A stretch of 64,000 nucleotides of DNA from Spirochaetales bacterium. Its GTDB lineage: Bacteria; Spirochaetota; Leptospiria; Leptospirales; Leptonemataceae. Position numbers and translations under genes: made by a program. Location of the stretch: contig JACKOY010000002.1 in assembly GCA_024233935.1 (NCBI GenBank), positions 124,001 through 188,000 of the forward strand, in the 5' to 3' direction. Of the stretch, positions 37,127-46,050 are shown in pieces (position 1 is the stretch's first letter; each line of letters opens with the position of its first letter). The notes beneath the pieces are model-generated. The model was not told the DNA's origin, ran no database searches, and saw nothing but the letters and a program-made list of their open reading frames with translations.

Positions 37127-37945
37127 GTGGACCATAATCTGAGCCCGGACCAGAAAGCCGAAATCCAGAAGATCCTCAAGTTCGTAAAGAACATGGAGGG
37201 TATTATTCGCACGTCTCCGAGCGCTGAACAGAAGTCTCGCGTGCAAAAGGAAATGGGTCGCTACCGGGAACGGATCGGCCAGATTGTAGGTCGCTACGAC
37301 GCTTCGCGCAAGTCGGCCGATGAGATTGCCAACGACCTGGGTCTGGGCGGTGGCGCCCAGCTTGAGGTGGAGCGACGTGGAGGCAGCGACTTCCCGGTGC
37401 TGGAAAAATACACCGTCCAGAAAGCCAGTCCCAACAGCAGCGATCCGGACGTGAACTTTCTATCAACCGCGCTGAAGGTGCTCCAGAAGGAATACTGGCC
37501 GGTGATTTCGGACCAGCATGCAAAGCTGGACTTCTCGAATGGCCAGGAACGGGACTCGATCCGAAATCAGCTCGATAACGTGATACGGAACATGGGTGTG
37601 CTTACAGAGACCATCGAAGAGTACTCCACGGCGGAAAAGCAGGATTTTCGGGAGCAGCTCTTGAAGATGAAGAACCGGCAGACCCGCTCGTTTATCTTCG
37701 AGGCCAACGAAATGCTGAGGAAGTTACGGGACTATCTGGGAAAGATCGTAGGCGACATGCAGAGTGGGGGCGGCAGCGTCATCAACCGAAACGAAGGCCT
37801 CAAGTTCAATGCCCGCTACGAGGAGGCCACCATGCTGGAGGGGCGTACCATCGCCGAAGGCCTGGTCGAGTTTCATCAGTTCGTGGACGAGGCCATCCAG
37901 TTTCTCAAACTGCCCCAGATGAAAATCACGCGTCCGGGTTCCTGA
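37127..37945 (+). CDS. Unknown soluble helical protein
   Basis: Starts with GTG at 37127 (no better start in frame) and encodes 272 residues. It is polar, mostly helical and lacks cysteines, signal or membrane segments. Noticeable segments are QKAEIQKILKFVKNMEG, LSTALKVLQKEYWPVISDQH and a glycine-rich spot GDMQSGGGSVINRN. A linker around residues 85-110 is probably flexible. It is followed by bactofilin and may share its transcript, so a cytoskeleton-related role is possible but unproven. Family not recognised. Confidence 0.7.
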   Translation: MDHNLSPDQKAEIQKILKFVKNMEGIIRTSPSAEQKSRVQKEMGRYRERIGQIVGRYDASRKSADEIANDLGLGGGAQLEVERRGGSDFPVLEKYTVQKASPNSSDPDVNFLSTALKVLQKEYWPVISDQHAKLDFSNGQERDSIRNQLDNVIRNMGVLTETIEEYSTAEKQDFREQLLKMKNRQTRSFIFEANEMLRKLRDYLGKIVGDMQSGGGSVINRNEGLKFNARYEEATMLEGRTIAEGLVEFHQFVDEAIQFLKLPQMKITRPGS

Positions 37946-38008
37946 AAAAGCCTTTTCGGACCAGGCGGACTTGAAAAAACTGACCCAGCCCCCGGAGGCC
38001 CCGATTCC

Positions 38009-38446
38009 ATGGCACTCGTAAAGACAGCATCGGAAGTCACGAATTCGACGATTGGCGAGAACTCGTACTTCAGCGGCCGCTTCTTCATCAATGGCTCCCT
38101 TAAGATTGACGGCAAATTCGAAGGGAAGTCCCTCCAGGCGGACCAGCTCTATATCGGCGTGACAGGTCGGGTCAAGACCAACGTGACCGCCTCCTCAGTC
38201 ATCGTAGAAGGCATTATCGTGGGCAACATCGTTGCTCGAAATCGCGTGATGCTGTTGCCGACGGCCCGCATTCTGGGAGACATATCGACTCCGGAACTCA
38301 TTATTCAGAATGGCGTAATCCTGGAAGGGCGTTGCATGATTTCAAACGATCTGAAGCACAGCGCGCGGCAGTACATCGAAGGCGAGTATGGCCGGGATAA
38401 CCTGACCCTGGAACGCCTGTTCGGAACCCGCCAGAAAGCCTCCTGA
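38009..38446 (+). CDS. Bactofilin
   Basis: The product is 145 residues. The central DUF583/bactofilin domain shows the right-handed beta-helix pattern: FINGSLKIDGKFEGKS, VKTNVTASSVIVEGIIVGNI and RILGDISTPELIIQNGVILEG. Bactofilins self-assemble into filaments without nucleotide and commonly position peptidoglycan enzymes or shape the cell; helical spirochaetes use them for that. GGAGG stands upstream of the ATG. It is followed directly by pdxA. Confidence 0.94.
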   Translation: MALVKTASEVTNSTIGENSYFSGRFFINGSLKIDGKFEGKSLQADQLYIGVTGRVKTNVTASSVIVEGIIVGNIVARNRVMLLPTARILGDISTPELIIQNGVILEGRCMISNDLKHSARQYIEGEYGRDNLTLERLFGTRQKAS

Positions 38447-38447
38447 T

Positions 38448-39452
38448 TTGAAACCGCCGGTTCTGCTCACGGGCGGGGATCCGTGTGGCATTGGGCCCGA
38501 AATCATTGAGCGGGCCCTGCACGAGTTACTCACGGCCGACTTTCCGCCTTTGCTGTACTTCGCAACCGGCGGGGCACCGCACTGCGAGCGCCTGCTTGAG
38601 ATGGCGGCGCATCGACACATTTCTGCAGGCCTTCTGACAGAGTCGCCCGTTGCACCCGTGCAGGGTTTGGTGGTCGTGGACCTCGCGGGCTCCGGAACGG
38701 AGAAGCCGGGCGAGCCTGGCCTGCGCGGAGGAGTGCTGGCCTTTCGGGCCCTGGAACTGGCAGCCGACTACGCCGGACAGAAACCGGCCCGCGCCCTTGT
38801 TACCGCGCCGCTGTCCAAGCAGTGGGTGGAGCGCGGTGCTGGCTGTGAATTTCGCGGGCACACGGACTATCTGGCCGCCCGCGCGGCGTGCCCGGTGCTG
38901 ATGCTTATGCATGGTCACGCCTTGAGCGTCGTGCCCCTGACAGTGCACATTCCGCTGGCGGAGGTGCCGGGTCGGTTACGGGAAGCGGTGGCCGATCCGA
39001 ATCTGCCCGGTCTACTGGAGCGCGTCGCCGAACTGCCCGAAATGAGTTCCCGGTCGCAAGACCGCCCCTGGGCTCTCTGCGGCTTGAACCCACATTCCGG
39101 TGAGGGTGGGCATATGGGTCGCGAGGAACTGAACTACCTGGAAGGGTGGGCCGACACACTCCGCGCACGCGGTCTGCGGCTGGACGGGCCGCTTTCGGCC
39201 GATGGGCTATTCTCGCCCGGCGTAAGGTCGCGCTATCGTTTGATTTTGAGTTGCTACCACGACCAGGGGCTCATACCGTTTAAGGCTCTGGAGGCTGAAC
39301 GGGGCATCAACGTGACCATTGGCCTGCCGTACCTGCGGACCAGCCCGGACCACGGTACCGCTTTCGAGATTGCGGGTCGCGGAATTGCAAGCGCCACCAG
39401 CATGATTCAGGCTCTATCGTACGCCGCGCGCGCTGGTTTGGTCGAAAATTAG
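38448..39452 (+). CDS. pdxA: 4-hydroxythreonine-4-phosphate dehydrogenase (PdxA)
   Basis: The product is 334 residues, the usual size. It starts at TTG 38448, one base after the bactofilin stop. Signatures: TGGDPCGIGPEI at the N-terminus, VTAPLSKQWVERGAG, FRGHTDYLA (metal His), CGLNPHSGEGGHMG and SCYHDQGLIPFK with GTAFEIAGRG near the end. It oxidises 4-phosphohydroxy-threonine in the DXP-dependent pyridoxal phosphate pathway. PdxA-like enzymes with other substrates exist, but the motifs match the canonical enzyme. Confidence 0.95.
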   Translation: MKPPVLLTGGDPCGIGPEIIERALHELLTADFPPLLYFATGGAPHCERLLEMAAHRHISAGLLTESPVAPVQGLVVVDLAGSGTEKPGEPGLRGGVLAFRALELAADYAGQKPARALVTAPLSKQWVERGAGCEFRGHTDYLAARAACPVLMLMHGHALSVVPLTVHIPLAEVPGRLREAVADPNLPGLLERVAELPEMSSRSQDRPWALCGLNPHSGEGGHMGREELNYLEGWADTLRARGLRLDGPLSADGLFSPGVRSRYRLILSCYHDQGLIPFKALEAERGINVTIGLPYLRTSPDHGTAFEIAGRGIASATSMIQALSYAARAGLVEN

Positions 39453-39454
39453 AT

Positions 39455-39910
39455 ATGGAAATCGGAAGCCTGCTTTTGCCGCTGTTCTTGCTCTGGGCGC
39501 TGGGAACTCTCTTGCTGCTTCTTCGAAAGGAGATGGCCTGGGCCTGGAAGATTTCGGCGCTACTGGTGTTTGCCTTCTACTGTGGCTGGATGTTTCCGGC
39601 GCTGAAACAAAGCTACGAAGCAATGGGGCCCGATCCCCTGCAGGAAGTGATCGCCCTGTTGAAAGCCCTGATTGCTGTGCTCCCGGTGGTGTTGCTCGTG
39701 GTCTGGCCCGTGATGGCGCTGGTCGCCTACTTCACTGCCATTTCTCAACAGGCCGAGCGCATTGTGCGCAACCTGGTGCTGGTAACGCTTTTCTACTGGG
39801 TCTTCTGGTTTGTTTGTCTGGGGCTTGGCCTTTCGACCACCGAAGCTGTGGACCATTTGCTTCCCAATGATTTGCACCTGCCGGAATTGCCCGCGCCTCC
39901 GTCAAATTGA
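39455..39910 (+). CDS. Small multi-pass membrane protein, unknown
   Basis: The product is 151 residues with four hydrophobic stretches at about residues 4-23, 30-47, 67-92 and 105-127. Charged caps such as LRKEMAWAWK and ISQQAERIVRN separate them. A proline-rich polar tail ends the chain. It begins two bases after pdxA, so it is probably co-transcribed, and its end overlaps the convergent metF by nine bases. No family recognised. Confidence 0.7.
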   Translation: MEIGSLLLPLFLLWALGTLLLLLRKEMAWAWKISALLVFAFYCGWMFPALKQSYEAMGPDPLQEVIALLKALIAVLPVVLLVVWPVMALVAYFTAISQQAERIVRNLVLVTLFYWVFWFVCLGLGLSTTEAVDHLLPNDLHLPELPAPPSN

Positions 39911-40801
39911 CGGTCGCAGCAATGTTTCCGAGTCGCGGATTCCGATCGATTCGTAGATGCGTTTCGTTGCCCGCGATTTGTTCAGGGTGTAGAAGTGGAT
40001 GCCCCGCACCCCGTTGTCCAGCAGATCCGCCACCTGTTCGGTAGCCCAATGAACGCCCACTTTCTCGGCGTAGTCGTCATCTTCGGCCCGCGACAGAGCG
40101 CGCAGCAGTCGGGCCGGATAGCGACAGCCCAGGGCCATCTCGGCCATGCGCGCCATGCCCTGGCGTGAGGTAACCGGCATAATTCCCGCCACTATGGGGA
40201 CCGCAATGCCGGCCAATTCACAGCGTTCGCAGAAGTCATAAAAGTCACGGTTATCAAAGAACATTTGTGTGCAGATATAGTCGGCGCCAGCGTCTACCTT
40301 GGCTTTCAGGTGTTCGATTTCCTTGAGTCGGTTGGGCGTTACGGGATGGCCTTCCGGAAATCCGGCGACACCGATGCCCATCTTCGGGAAGTGCTTCTTG
40401 ATGAAGGCCACAAGCTCGGAAGCGTAAGCGAACCCGCCTTCGACGGCTGTGAAGTCTGTTTGACCCTTTGGCGGGTCCCCGCGCAGGGCCATGATGTTTT
40501 CGATGTGGTTATCCGAGAAGAGCTTGAGAATCTCATGAATCTCGCTTTGTGTGTGGCCGACGCATGTGAGGTGCGAAACAATGTTCAGGTCCGTCTCGGT
40601 CTGCAATTTCACAACCAGATCCCGGGTGAGATCTCTGGTGGAACCGCCTGCGCCGTAGGTAACGCTCACATAGCCGGGCCGCAACGGTGACAGCTCCTCG
40701 ATAGTCTTATAAAGCGTCTGCGACGCCTCCGGTGTGCGGGGAGGAAAAAACTCAAAGCTGAGGCAGGGATTCTTCTCTTGCAGAATACGGGCGATGTGCA
40801 T
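39902..40801 (-). CDS. metF: 5,10-methylenetetrahydrofolate reductase (MetF)
   Basis: The product is 299 residues, normal for bacterial MetF, the flavin enzyme making 5-methyl-THF for methionine synthesis. CLSFEFFPPRTPEA is the family opening; VSVTYGAGGSTRDLT, IMALRGDPPKGQ, GADYICTQMFFDN and VPIVAGIMPVTS follow in the expected order. Together with folD it supplies one-carbon metabolism. It is convergent with the membrane-protein gene (9-base overlap) and is transcribed from the 40802-40853 side, downstream of the WecA-type gene. Confidence 0.97.
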   Translation of the reverse strand: MHIARILQEKNPCLSFEFFPPRTPEASQTLYKTIEELSPLRPGYVSVTYGAGGSTRDLTRDLVVKLQTETDLNIVSHLTCVGHTQSEIHEILKLFSDNHIENIMALRGDPPKGQTDFTAVEGGFAYASELVAFIKKHFPKMGIGVAGFPEGHPVTPNRLKEIEHLKAKVDAGADYICTQMFFDNRDFYDFCERCELAGIAVPIVAGIMPVTSRQGMARMAEMALGCRYPARLLRALSRAEDDDYAEKVGVHWATEQVADLLDNGVRGIHFYTLNKSRATKRIYESIGIRDSETLLRPSI

Positions 40802-40853
40802 AAGACAATTGGTTGCGGCAGATCATGAGGCCGGTTTGTTGCTGCGTCGCTGC

Positions 40854-42002
40854 CTAGAAAAGAGCATTACTGAGCAAACGTCGGTACATGTATAGGAAAA
40901 AAAGCACGTAAAGAATACCCAGGCCGCTCAAAGCCAGCAGGATGCTGAAAAACTGATGGCCGGCCATTTTCATCAAGATGAGCGGCAAAATCGCGAGAAA
41001 AGACACCACGTAGAGGGTCGTGATGCGGTAGATACTCCAGCCATTGCGTCGAAAGAGCTGAAACAAATGTTCCCGATGCGCATGGAGCACATTCTCTCCG
41101 GCGAACAGTCGCCGTACGATCGTCATAGCCGGATCAAGCAGAAGTGGAAACCAGAGAATCAGGATCATCAGATGATCCATGTAGTAGGGGCTGGTCCAGA
41201 GTACGGTGACTTCCGCTCGCGGTTCGGTGTAGATCATGCCGGGATCATAAGGCAGAATGATACCCGGGAATCCGAAAACAAAACCCAAAAGATACGAGCC
41301 GCCGTCGCCCATGAAGATGCGGGCCCGGGGCGCATTCCAGAACAGGAAGCCCAGAATCGCGGCGGCCAAACAGAAAAAAGCGATCGCGAGAACGCGGTAA
41401 ACTACGGGCTGCTGCAGATGAGCGGCAATTTCGGGGGGCTCCGCAAGTATTTCGGTATGCGGTTCCATCCAGAGCAGAAGCCCCAGCGTTAGGCTGAATA
41501 GAATGGCGAGTGTTCCTACCAGTCCGTCCAGCCCGTCCAGAAAGTTCATCAGGTTGATACAGGTCAGAATCCAGAACACCTGCACGGCGAGGGCCGGCCA
41601 ACCGTAGAGTTCGAACAAACCAAAGAAGTGAATCTTCTCCGGCGCGCCGTGACGACAGAGCACAAACGCTATGAAGGTTTGCAGTGCCAGCCGAAAGAGC
41701 GCCGGAAGAGCCAGGGCATCATCCAGCAAACCCAAAAGATACACAAGGATGCAGCCTGCGAATAGGGCGGCCATAGCCTGGTTCAAGCTCTCGGGATAAT
41801 ACAAAAACAAGAGCCCGCCCAGGCAGACCAGAAAGCCCAGACCAAACGCCATGCCTCCGCCACGGGGCACGGGTTCGGCGTGCAGGGACCGGTAGTTCGG
41901 GACGTCCATCAGGAAGTTGGGTGAACGAATCAGAATTCCGCAGATGGAGAAGCTCACCGCGAAGGCGATCAGCAAGAAGAGCAATTGTTCCCACAGGGTC
42001 AT
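40854..42002 (-). CDS. Polyprenyl-phosphate sugar-1-phosphate transferase (WecA/TagO/MraY superfamily)
   Basis: The product is 382 residues with about ten or eleven membrane segments. Motifs of the family are GLLDDALALP (Mg site region), NLMNFLDGLDGL and ARIFMGDGGSYLLGF, and the His-rich loop HAHREHLFQLF typical of WecA/TagO instead of MraY. It would attach GlcNAc-1-P or a related sugar-phosphate to undecaprenyl phosphate at the cytoplasmic side, the first step for O-antigen or another glycan. VPRGGGMAFG is the N-terminal signature. Sugar specificity is not readable. Confidence 0.93.
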   Translation of the reverse strand: MTLWEQLLFLLIAFAVSFSICGILIRSPNFLMDVPNYRSLHAEPVPRGGGMAFGLGFLVCLGGLLFLYYPESLNQAMAALFAGCILVYLLGLLDDALALPALFRLALQTFIAFVLCRHGAPEKIHFFGLFELYGWPALAVQVFWILTCINLMNFLDGLDGLVGTLAILFSLTLGLLLWMEPHTEILAEPPEIAAHLQQPVVYRVLAIAFFCLAAAILGFLFWNAPRARIFMGDGGSYLLGFVFGFPGIILPYDPGMIYTEPRAEVTVLWTSPYYMDHLMILILWFPLLLDPAMTIVRRLFAGENVLHAHREHLFQLFRRNGWSIYRITTLYVVSFLAILPLILMKMAGHQFFSILLALSGLGILYVLFFLYMYRRLLSNALF

Positions 42003-42156
42003 GTAGAGACGTTAACCAGGCGTTGTGACCGCGACGGTAGCATCGGTCCTCGCACGCGACAACGTGCGTCCTTCCAAATTTTGAAGCGCTGTCATCGGAT
42101 TTGCATTGGAAAATTCAGGGGCCGACAGCAACCTGTCGCGAGGCCCGACGCTCACC

Positions 42157-43041
42157 ATGAATTTTGAAGGAGTCTACACCGCAATCATTACGCCGTTTCA
42201 GAATGGGGGCCGCGATATCGATTTTGGCGCCTACCGGGAATTGGTCGAGCGACAGGTTGCCGCCGGGGTGGCAGGCATTGTGCCCTGCGGCACCACCGGT
42301 GAGTCTCCCACTCTAACCCATACGGAGCACACGGAACTGATCCGGCGAACTGTAGAGCTTGTCGCCGGTCGCGTGCAGGTGGTAGCGGGGACAGGCTCCA
42401 ACTCCACGGCCGAAGCCATCGCCCTCACCAGGCAGGCCGCTTCCGATGGCGTGGACGCAGTCATGCTCGTAAATCCCTATTATAATAAACCACCCCAGGA
42501 AGGACTTTTTCAGCATTTTCGCGCGGTAGCGGAAATCGCCCGGGTGCCGGTCGTCATCTACAACATCAAGTCGCGCACCGGTGTGAATGTTCGTGTAGAG
42601 ACTTTCCAGCGGCTGCTGGAAATACCGAACGTCCAGGCCGTCAAAGAAGCCAGCGGGGACCTGCAACAGATGGCGCAAATCCAGCGCTCCTGCGGGCATC
42701 GGTTGGCGCTCCTCTCCGGGGACGATAATATCACTCCGGCGGTCATGGGCATTGGCGGACGCGGGGTGATCTCTGTGGCCTCCAATATCTATCCATTCCG
42801 GATGACCCGCATGCTACAGTGCTACCTGGCCGGTGATTTCACCAAAGGGAACGAGATCTTCTATCAGTTGTTGGACTTCATGAATGCCTTGTTCTGGGAG
42901 CCCAACCCGATTCCAGTAAAGGCCGCGGCCGAAATCCGTGGTCTGGCGTCCCGGGCCGTACGGCTGCCTCTGGTCGAGTTGAGCGCCGCGCGCCGTGAAA
43001 AGCTGGCCGCCATCATGGAGGCGGCAGGGGCAGATCAATGA
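42157..43041 (+). CDS. dapA: 4-hydroxy-tetrahydrodipicolinate synthase (DapA)
   Basis: The product is 294 residues from the ATG at 42157; a longer frame from 42106 lacks family similarity. It opens FEGVYTAIITPFQNGG, followed by VPCGTTGESPTLTH, VNPYYNKPPQEGLFQHF, and the Schiff-base Lys in AVKEASGDLQQM. The usual YNVPGRT motif reads YNIKSRTG here, keeping the catalytic Tyr and Arg. It condenses pyruvate with aspartate semialdehyde for lysine and diaminopimelate synthesis. The ATGA overlap with dapB couples the pair. Confidence 0.96.
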   Translation: MNFEGVYTAIITPFQNGGRDIDFGAYRELVERQVAAGVAGIVPCGTTGESPTLTHTEHTELIRRTVELVAGRVQVVAGTGSNSTAEAIALTRQAASDGVDAVMLVNPYYNKPPQEGLFQHFRAVAEIARVPVVIYNIKSRTGVNVRVETFQRLLEIPNVQAVKEASGDLQQMAQIQRSCGHRLALLSGDDNITPAVMGIGGRGVISVASNIYPFRMTRMLQCYLAGDFTKGNEIFYQLLDFMNALFWEPNPIPVKAAAEIRGLASRAVRLPLVELSAARREKLAAIMEAAGADQ

Positions 43042-43859
43042 GCTCCGTGCCGTTTACGATGGTCGGCGCGGCCGGCCGCATGGGCCGTACCATCATCGAC
43101 CTGTCGTGGAGCTATGGGGCCGCCGATGGCCGGAGCCTGCGTCTGGTTGGCGCGCTCGAGAATTCCGAATCGCCCGTCGTCGGGACCGATATACTGCGGG
43201 AGGGAGCCTCAACCGGTATTCGAATCACGGACCAGGCTTCGAGTGCGCTCGAAGGAGCGGCGGTCGTTATCGATTTTTCAAAACCCGAGAACACTCTGGC
43301 TATCTCCCGCGTTTGTCGGGAAAAGAAAACGGCCATGGTCGTAGGCACCACGGGATTTTCGGAAAGCCAGCGTAAGCAGCTGGAAGAGGCGGCGGCCGAT
43401 ATTCCGATTCTAATTTCTCCAAACATGTCGGTTGGTGTGAACCTGCTTTTCTTTCTGACGGGACTCGCGGCCAGACGTCTTGCTGAGGGCTACGCGCTGG
43501 AGATAGTGGATATCCATCACCGTCACAAGAAGGATGCCCCTTCAGGCACGGCATTGAGGCTTAAAGAAGTTCTGCTGGAAGGGGCCAATCGCACCGAAGA
43601 CGACGTGGTTTATGGGCGGCATGGGCTCACCGGCGAAAGGCCACCGCGCGAAATTGGTGTACACACGTTGCGGGGCGGCGACGTCGTGGGTGACCACACC
43701 GTATTGTTCCTTGGCGAAGGGGAACGCATTGAACTCACGCACCGCGCTACGTCCCGGAATACCTTCGCGAGCGGCGCCTTGCGCGCGGCCCTCTTTGTTG
43801 TTGCACAGAAGCCCGGACTCTACACCATGAGCGACGTGCTGGACCTGGGATCTCCCTGA
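43038..43859 (+). CDS. dapB: 4-hydroxy-tetrahydrodipicolinate reductase (DapB)
   Basis: The product is 273 residues. N-terminal NAD(P) site MVGAAGRMGRTI; then VVIDFSKPENTLAI and VVGTTGFSESQRKQLE; the active-site motif is EIVDIHHRHKKDAPSGTAL, and the C-terminal RGGDVVGDHTVLF matches the family. It is the second enzyme after DapA and precedes cdaA with a TGATG overlap. Grouping diaminopimelate synthesis with c-di-AMP synthesis links wall precursors to a wall-stress signal. Confidence 0.97.
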   Translation: MSSVPFTMVGAAGRMGRTIIDLSWSYGAADGRSLRLVGALENSESPVVGTDILREGASTGIRITDQASSALEGAAVVIDFSKPENTLAISRVCREKKTAMVVGTTGFSESQRKQLEEAAADIPILISPNMSVGVNLLFFLTGLAARRLAEGYALEIVDIHHRHKKDAPSGTALRLKEVLLEGANRTEDDVVYGRHGLTGERPPREIGVHTLRGGDVVGDHTVLFLGEGERIELTHRATSRNTFASGALRAALFVVAQKPGLYTMSDVLDLGSP

Positions 43860-44668
43860 TGAGTTTTCTGCAAACAGTCGACCTGCTTGCGGTGATGCGG
43901 GCGATCCTCGATGTTTCGATAGTTGCGTTTATTTTTTATCGTGTCATTCTGCTTCTCAATCGCACACGCGCTGTCCAGCTCTTGATTGGCGTGGCCCTGA
44001 TTCTGTTGCTCGACATATTCGCCCGTTTTTCAAATCTCGAAACGCTTTCCTGGCTGATCACAAATGTTTCCACCTATCTCGTTTTTGGCCTCATTGTTCT
44101 GCTGCAACCGGAGTTGCGACGTCTGATTGCCGAGATTGGTCAGATGCCCCTGTTTCGCGTTTTCAGCCAGGACCTGGCCCTGCCGTACGAACCGATTGTC
44201 GAAGCCGCTCGCCTCATGGCCCAGAGCCGCACCGGGTCGATCATGTGCATTTTGCGGCGGGATAAGCCCGAAGCCATCATTGAAACTGCGGTGCGCGTGG
44301 AAGGCGTCGTAACTGCGGAACTTCTCATGACCATTTTCCACAAGGACACCGCCCTGCACGATGGCGCGGTGTTGATTGAAGGCGGGCGCATTCTGGCGGC
44401 GTCGTGTTACCTGCCGCTTTCGAATTCCACGCTGCTTAAGAAGACCCACGGAGCACGTCATCGTGCAGGCATGGGAATCAGCGAGGAAAGCGACGCGTTT
44501 GTAATCGTAACAAGTGAGGAAACCGGTCGCATCAGCGTGATGATGAACGGCGACCTGCGTACGCCCATCAAGGCGCCCGATCTGCGCGAGATCATGGTAC
44601 AGATCTTCGAGCAGGGAAAGAAGAGCCTGGCTGACGCGCTTGAAGAGCCTTCCCGGGAGACGCGCTAG
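43859..44668 (+). CDS. cdaA: Membrane diadenylate cyclase (CdaA)
   Basis: The product is 269 residues with three membrane helices in the first ~80, then a DAC (DisA_N) domain. The catalytic motifs are intact: DTALHDGAVLI (DGA) and GARHRAGMGISEE (RHRAG). It makes cyclic di-AMP from two ATP. Gene order cdaA-ybbR is widely conserved; in Gram-positives CdaR regulates CdaA. Here the pair is joined to dapAB instead of glmM. The ATG overlaps the dapB stop (TGATG), and the ybbR gene starts two bases later. Confidence 0.97.
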   Translation: MSFLQTVDLLAVMRAILDVSIVAFIFYRVILLLNRTRAVQLLIGVALILLLDIFARFSNLETLSWLITNVSTYLVFGLIVLLQPELRRLIAEIGQMPLFRVFSQDLALPYEPIVEAARLMAQSRTGSIMCILRRDKPEAIIETAVRVEGVVTAELLMTIFHKDTALHDGAVLIEGGRILAASCYLPLSNSTLLKKTHGARHRAGMGISEESDAFVIVTSEETGRISVMMNGDLRTPIKAPDLREIMVQIFEQGKKSLADALEEPSRETR

Positions 44669-44670
44669 AG

Positions 44671-45663
44671 ATGGACGACGTTCTCGCCAACTGGAAGATG
44701 AAGGTCCTGGCCCTTGCCGCTGCGATCGGGCTGACCCTTTACGTTCAGTACAGCCAGACGATCACGCGGGTCATTCAGGTGCGCGTTGAGCGTCCGGAAC
44801 TGCCGGAGAATCTGATACTCGCCACCCGCGTTCCGTCCTTTATGGAAGTTACACTGAACGGCCCGGAGAAACTTCTCGATTTCGAGGCCTCGGAATTTCG
44901 CATCGTGCTTTCCACCCCCGCGCCGGAGCCTGGCTCGAAGGACCTGCAGGCCTTTCTCTTCCCGGAATTGCCCGATGGTATTTCGGCTGAGTACCGGCGT
45001 CTGATCCCCGTTGAGATTGCGCGGTTGATGCGGCGCGAACTACCGGTGGTCCCGGAGCTGGATCCCCGCCTGGAGGAAGGCGTCAGCCTGGGATATGTGT
45101 ACGCTACGCCGGCCACCGTCACTGTCGACGGACCGGCAGAAGTGGTGGGTCGAATGGAGGCCGTAACAACTCGAACGCGTGAGGTAAGGGCCGAGATGAG
45201 CGGGGTCGACGTGGGACTCAACGAGTTGCCCGATTTTGTTCGTCTGGCGCCCGGCCAGGACATTACGGTCAAGCTGGACGTGCGAGTCATTGCCACCGGA
45301 GACGAATTGCGCCGTATTGAGCGTGTGCCGGTGCGTTGTACGAACGCGATCCCGGGACTCGTTCTGCGCGTGCCGGGCGGCGATACCGTGGACGTGGACA
45401 TCAGCTCCACCGGAGACCAGGGCGTGACCCGCGACCAATTGCGGGCCGAGGTGTTCTGCCCGGTCTTTTTGACCGACGATGGCGTGCGGCCGCGAGGGGA
45501 GGTGCCCGACCAGCCCGTAACCGTGCGACCTCCGCCCGGCCTTACTTCCGTACGTGTCATGCGTGTTCATCCGCCGCGTCTGACGCTGCAGTTTGCCCGG
45601 GCTCCACGCATTGGATCGCGAGATCAGCAAGAAGGTCTCGCTGACCACCTCCGGCCGCCTTGA
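44671..45663 (+). CDS. YbbR-domain protein (CdaR-like regulator of CdaA)
   Basis: The product is 330 residues with one N-terminal membrane segment (MKVLALAAAIGLTLYVQYSQ) and an external part of about 300 residues made of two or three YbbR-like repeats (VEVTLNGPEKLLDFEASEFRI-type and VTVDGPAEVVGRMEAV). By the known CdaA-CdaR arrangement it probably binds and tunes the cyclase at the membrane. It is separated from acpS by only four bases. The C-terminal 25 residues are basic and not conserved-looking. Confidence 0.88.
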   Translation: MDDVLANWKMKVLALAAAIGLTLYVQYSQTITRVIQVRVERPELPENLILATRVPSFMEVTLNGPEKLLDFEASEFRIVLSTPAPEPGSKDLQAFLFPELPDGISAEYRRLIPVEIARLMRRELPVVPELDPRLEEGVSLGYVYATPATVTVDGPAEVVGRMEAVTTRTREVRAEMSGVDVGLNELPDFVRLAPGQDITVKLDVRVIATGDELRRIERVPVRCTNAIPGLVLRVPGGDTVDVDISSTGDQGVTRDQLRAEVFCPVFLTDDGVRPRGEVPDQPVTVRPPPGLTSVRVMRVHPPRLTLQFARAPRIGSRDQQEGLADHLRPP

Positions 45664-45667
45664 GTGT

Positions 45668-46048
45668 ATGATCGTCGGACTTGGCACAGACATCATTGAA
45701 AACGAACGCATCGGTGAGGTGTACCATCGCCACGGGCGACGATTTCTGGATCGCATCTTTACAGAAGATGAAATCGAGTACGCTGAGTCGCACGAAGATC
45801 CGGTGCCTTACCTGGCGGCCCGGTTCGCCGTAAAGGAAGCAGCGGTCAAGGCTCTCAACATCGGTGGGGCTACCGGAATTGGCTGGAAGGACGTCGAAGT
45901 TGCAGGAAAGATCTTCGGTAAAAAGAAGCTACTGTTTCACGGCCGGGCGCAAGCCCTTGCCCTCGAACGCGGCGTAAACCGAATGCACGTCAGTCTTACC
46001 CACAACCGCGGTCTGAGTATGGCGGTCGTCATCCTGGAACAGGCCTGA
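45668..46048 (+). CDS. acpS: Holo-ACP synthase (AcpS)
   Basis: The product is 126 residues from the ATG at 45668, the size of AcpS. IVGLGTDIIENERIG holds the catalytic Asp, and YLAARFAVKEAAVKAL holds the second metal-binding Glu. HVSLTHNRGLSMAVVILE is the usual C-terminal end. It attaches 4'-phosphopantetheine from CoA to acyl carrier protein. Last gene of the dapA-dapB-cdaA-ybbR-acpS run, and it abuts the convergent ppx/gppA gene. Confidence 0.96.
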   Translation: MIVGLGTDIIENERIGEVYHRHGRRFLDRIFTEDEIEYAESHEDPVPYLAARFAVKEAAVKALNIGGATGIGWKDVEVAGKIFGKKKLLFHGRAQALALERGVNRMHVSLTHNRGLSMAVVILEQA

Positions 46049-46050
46049 GC

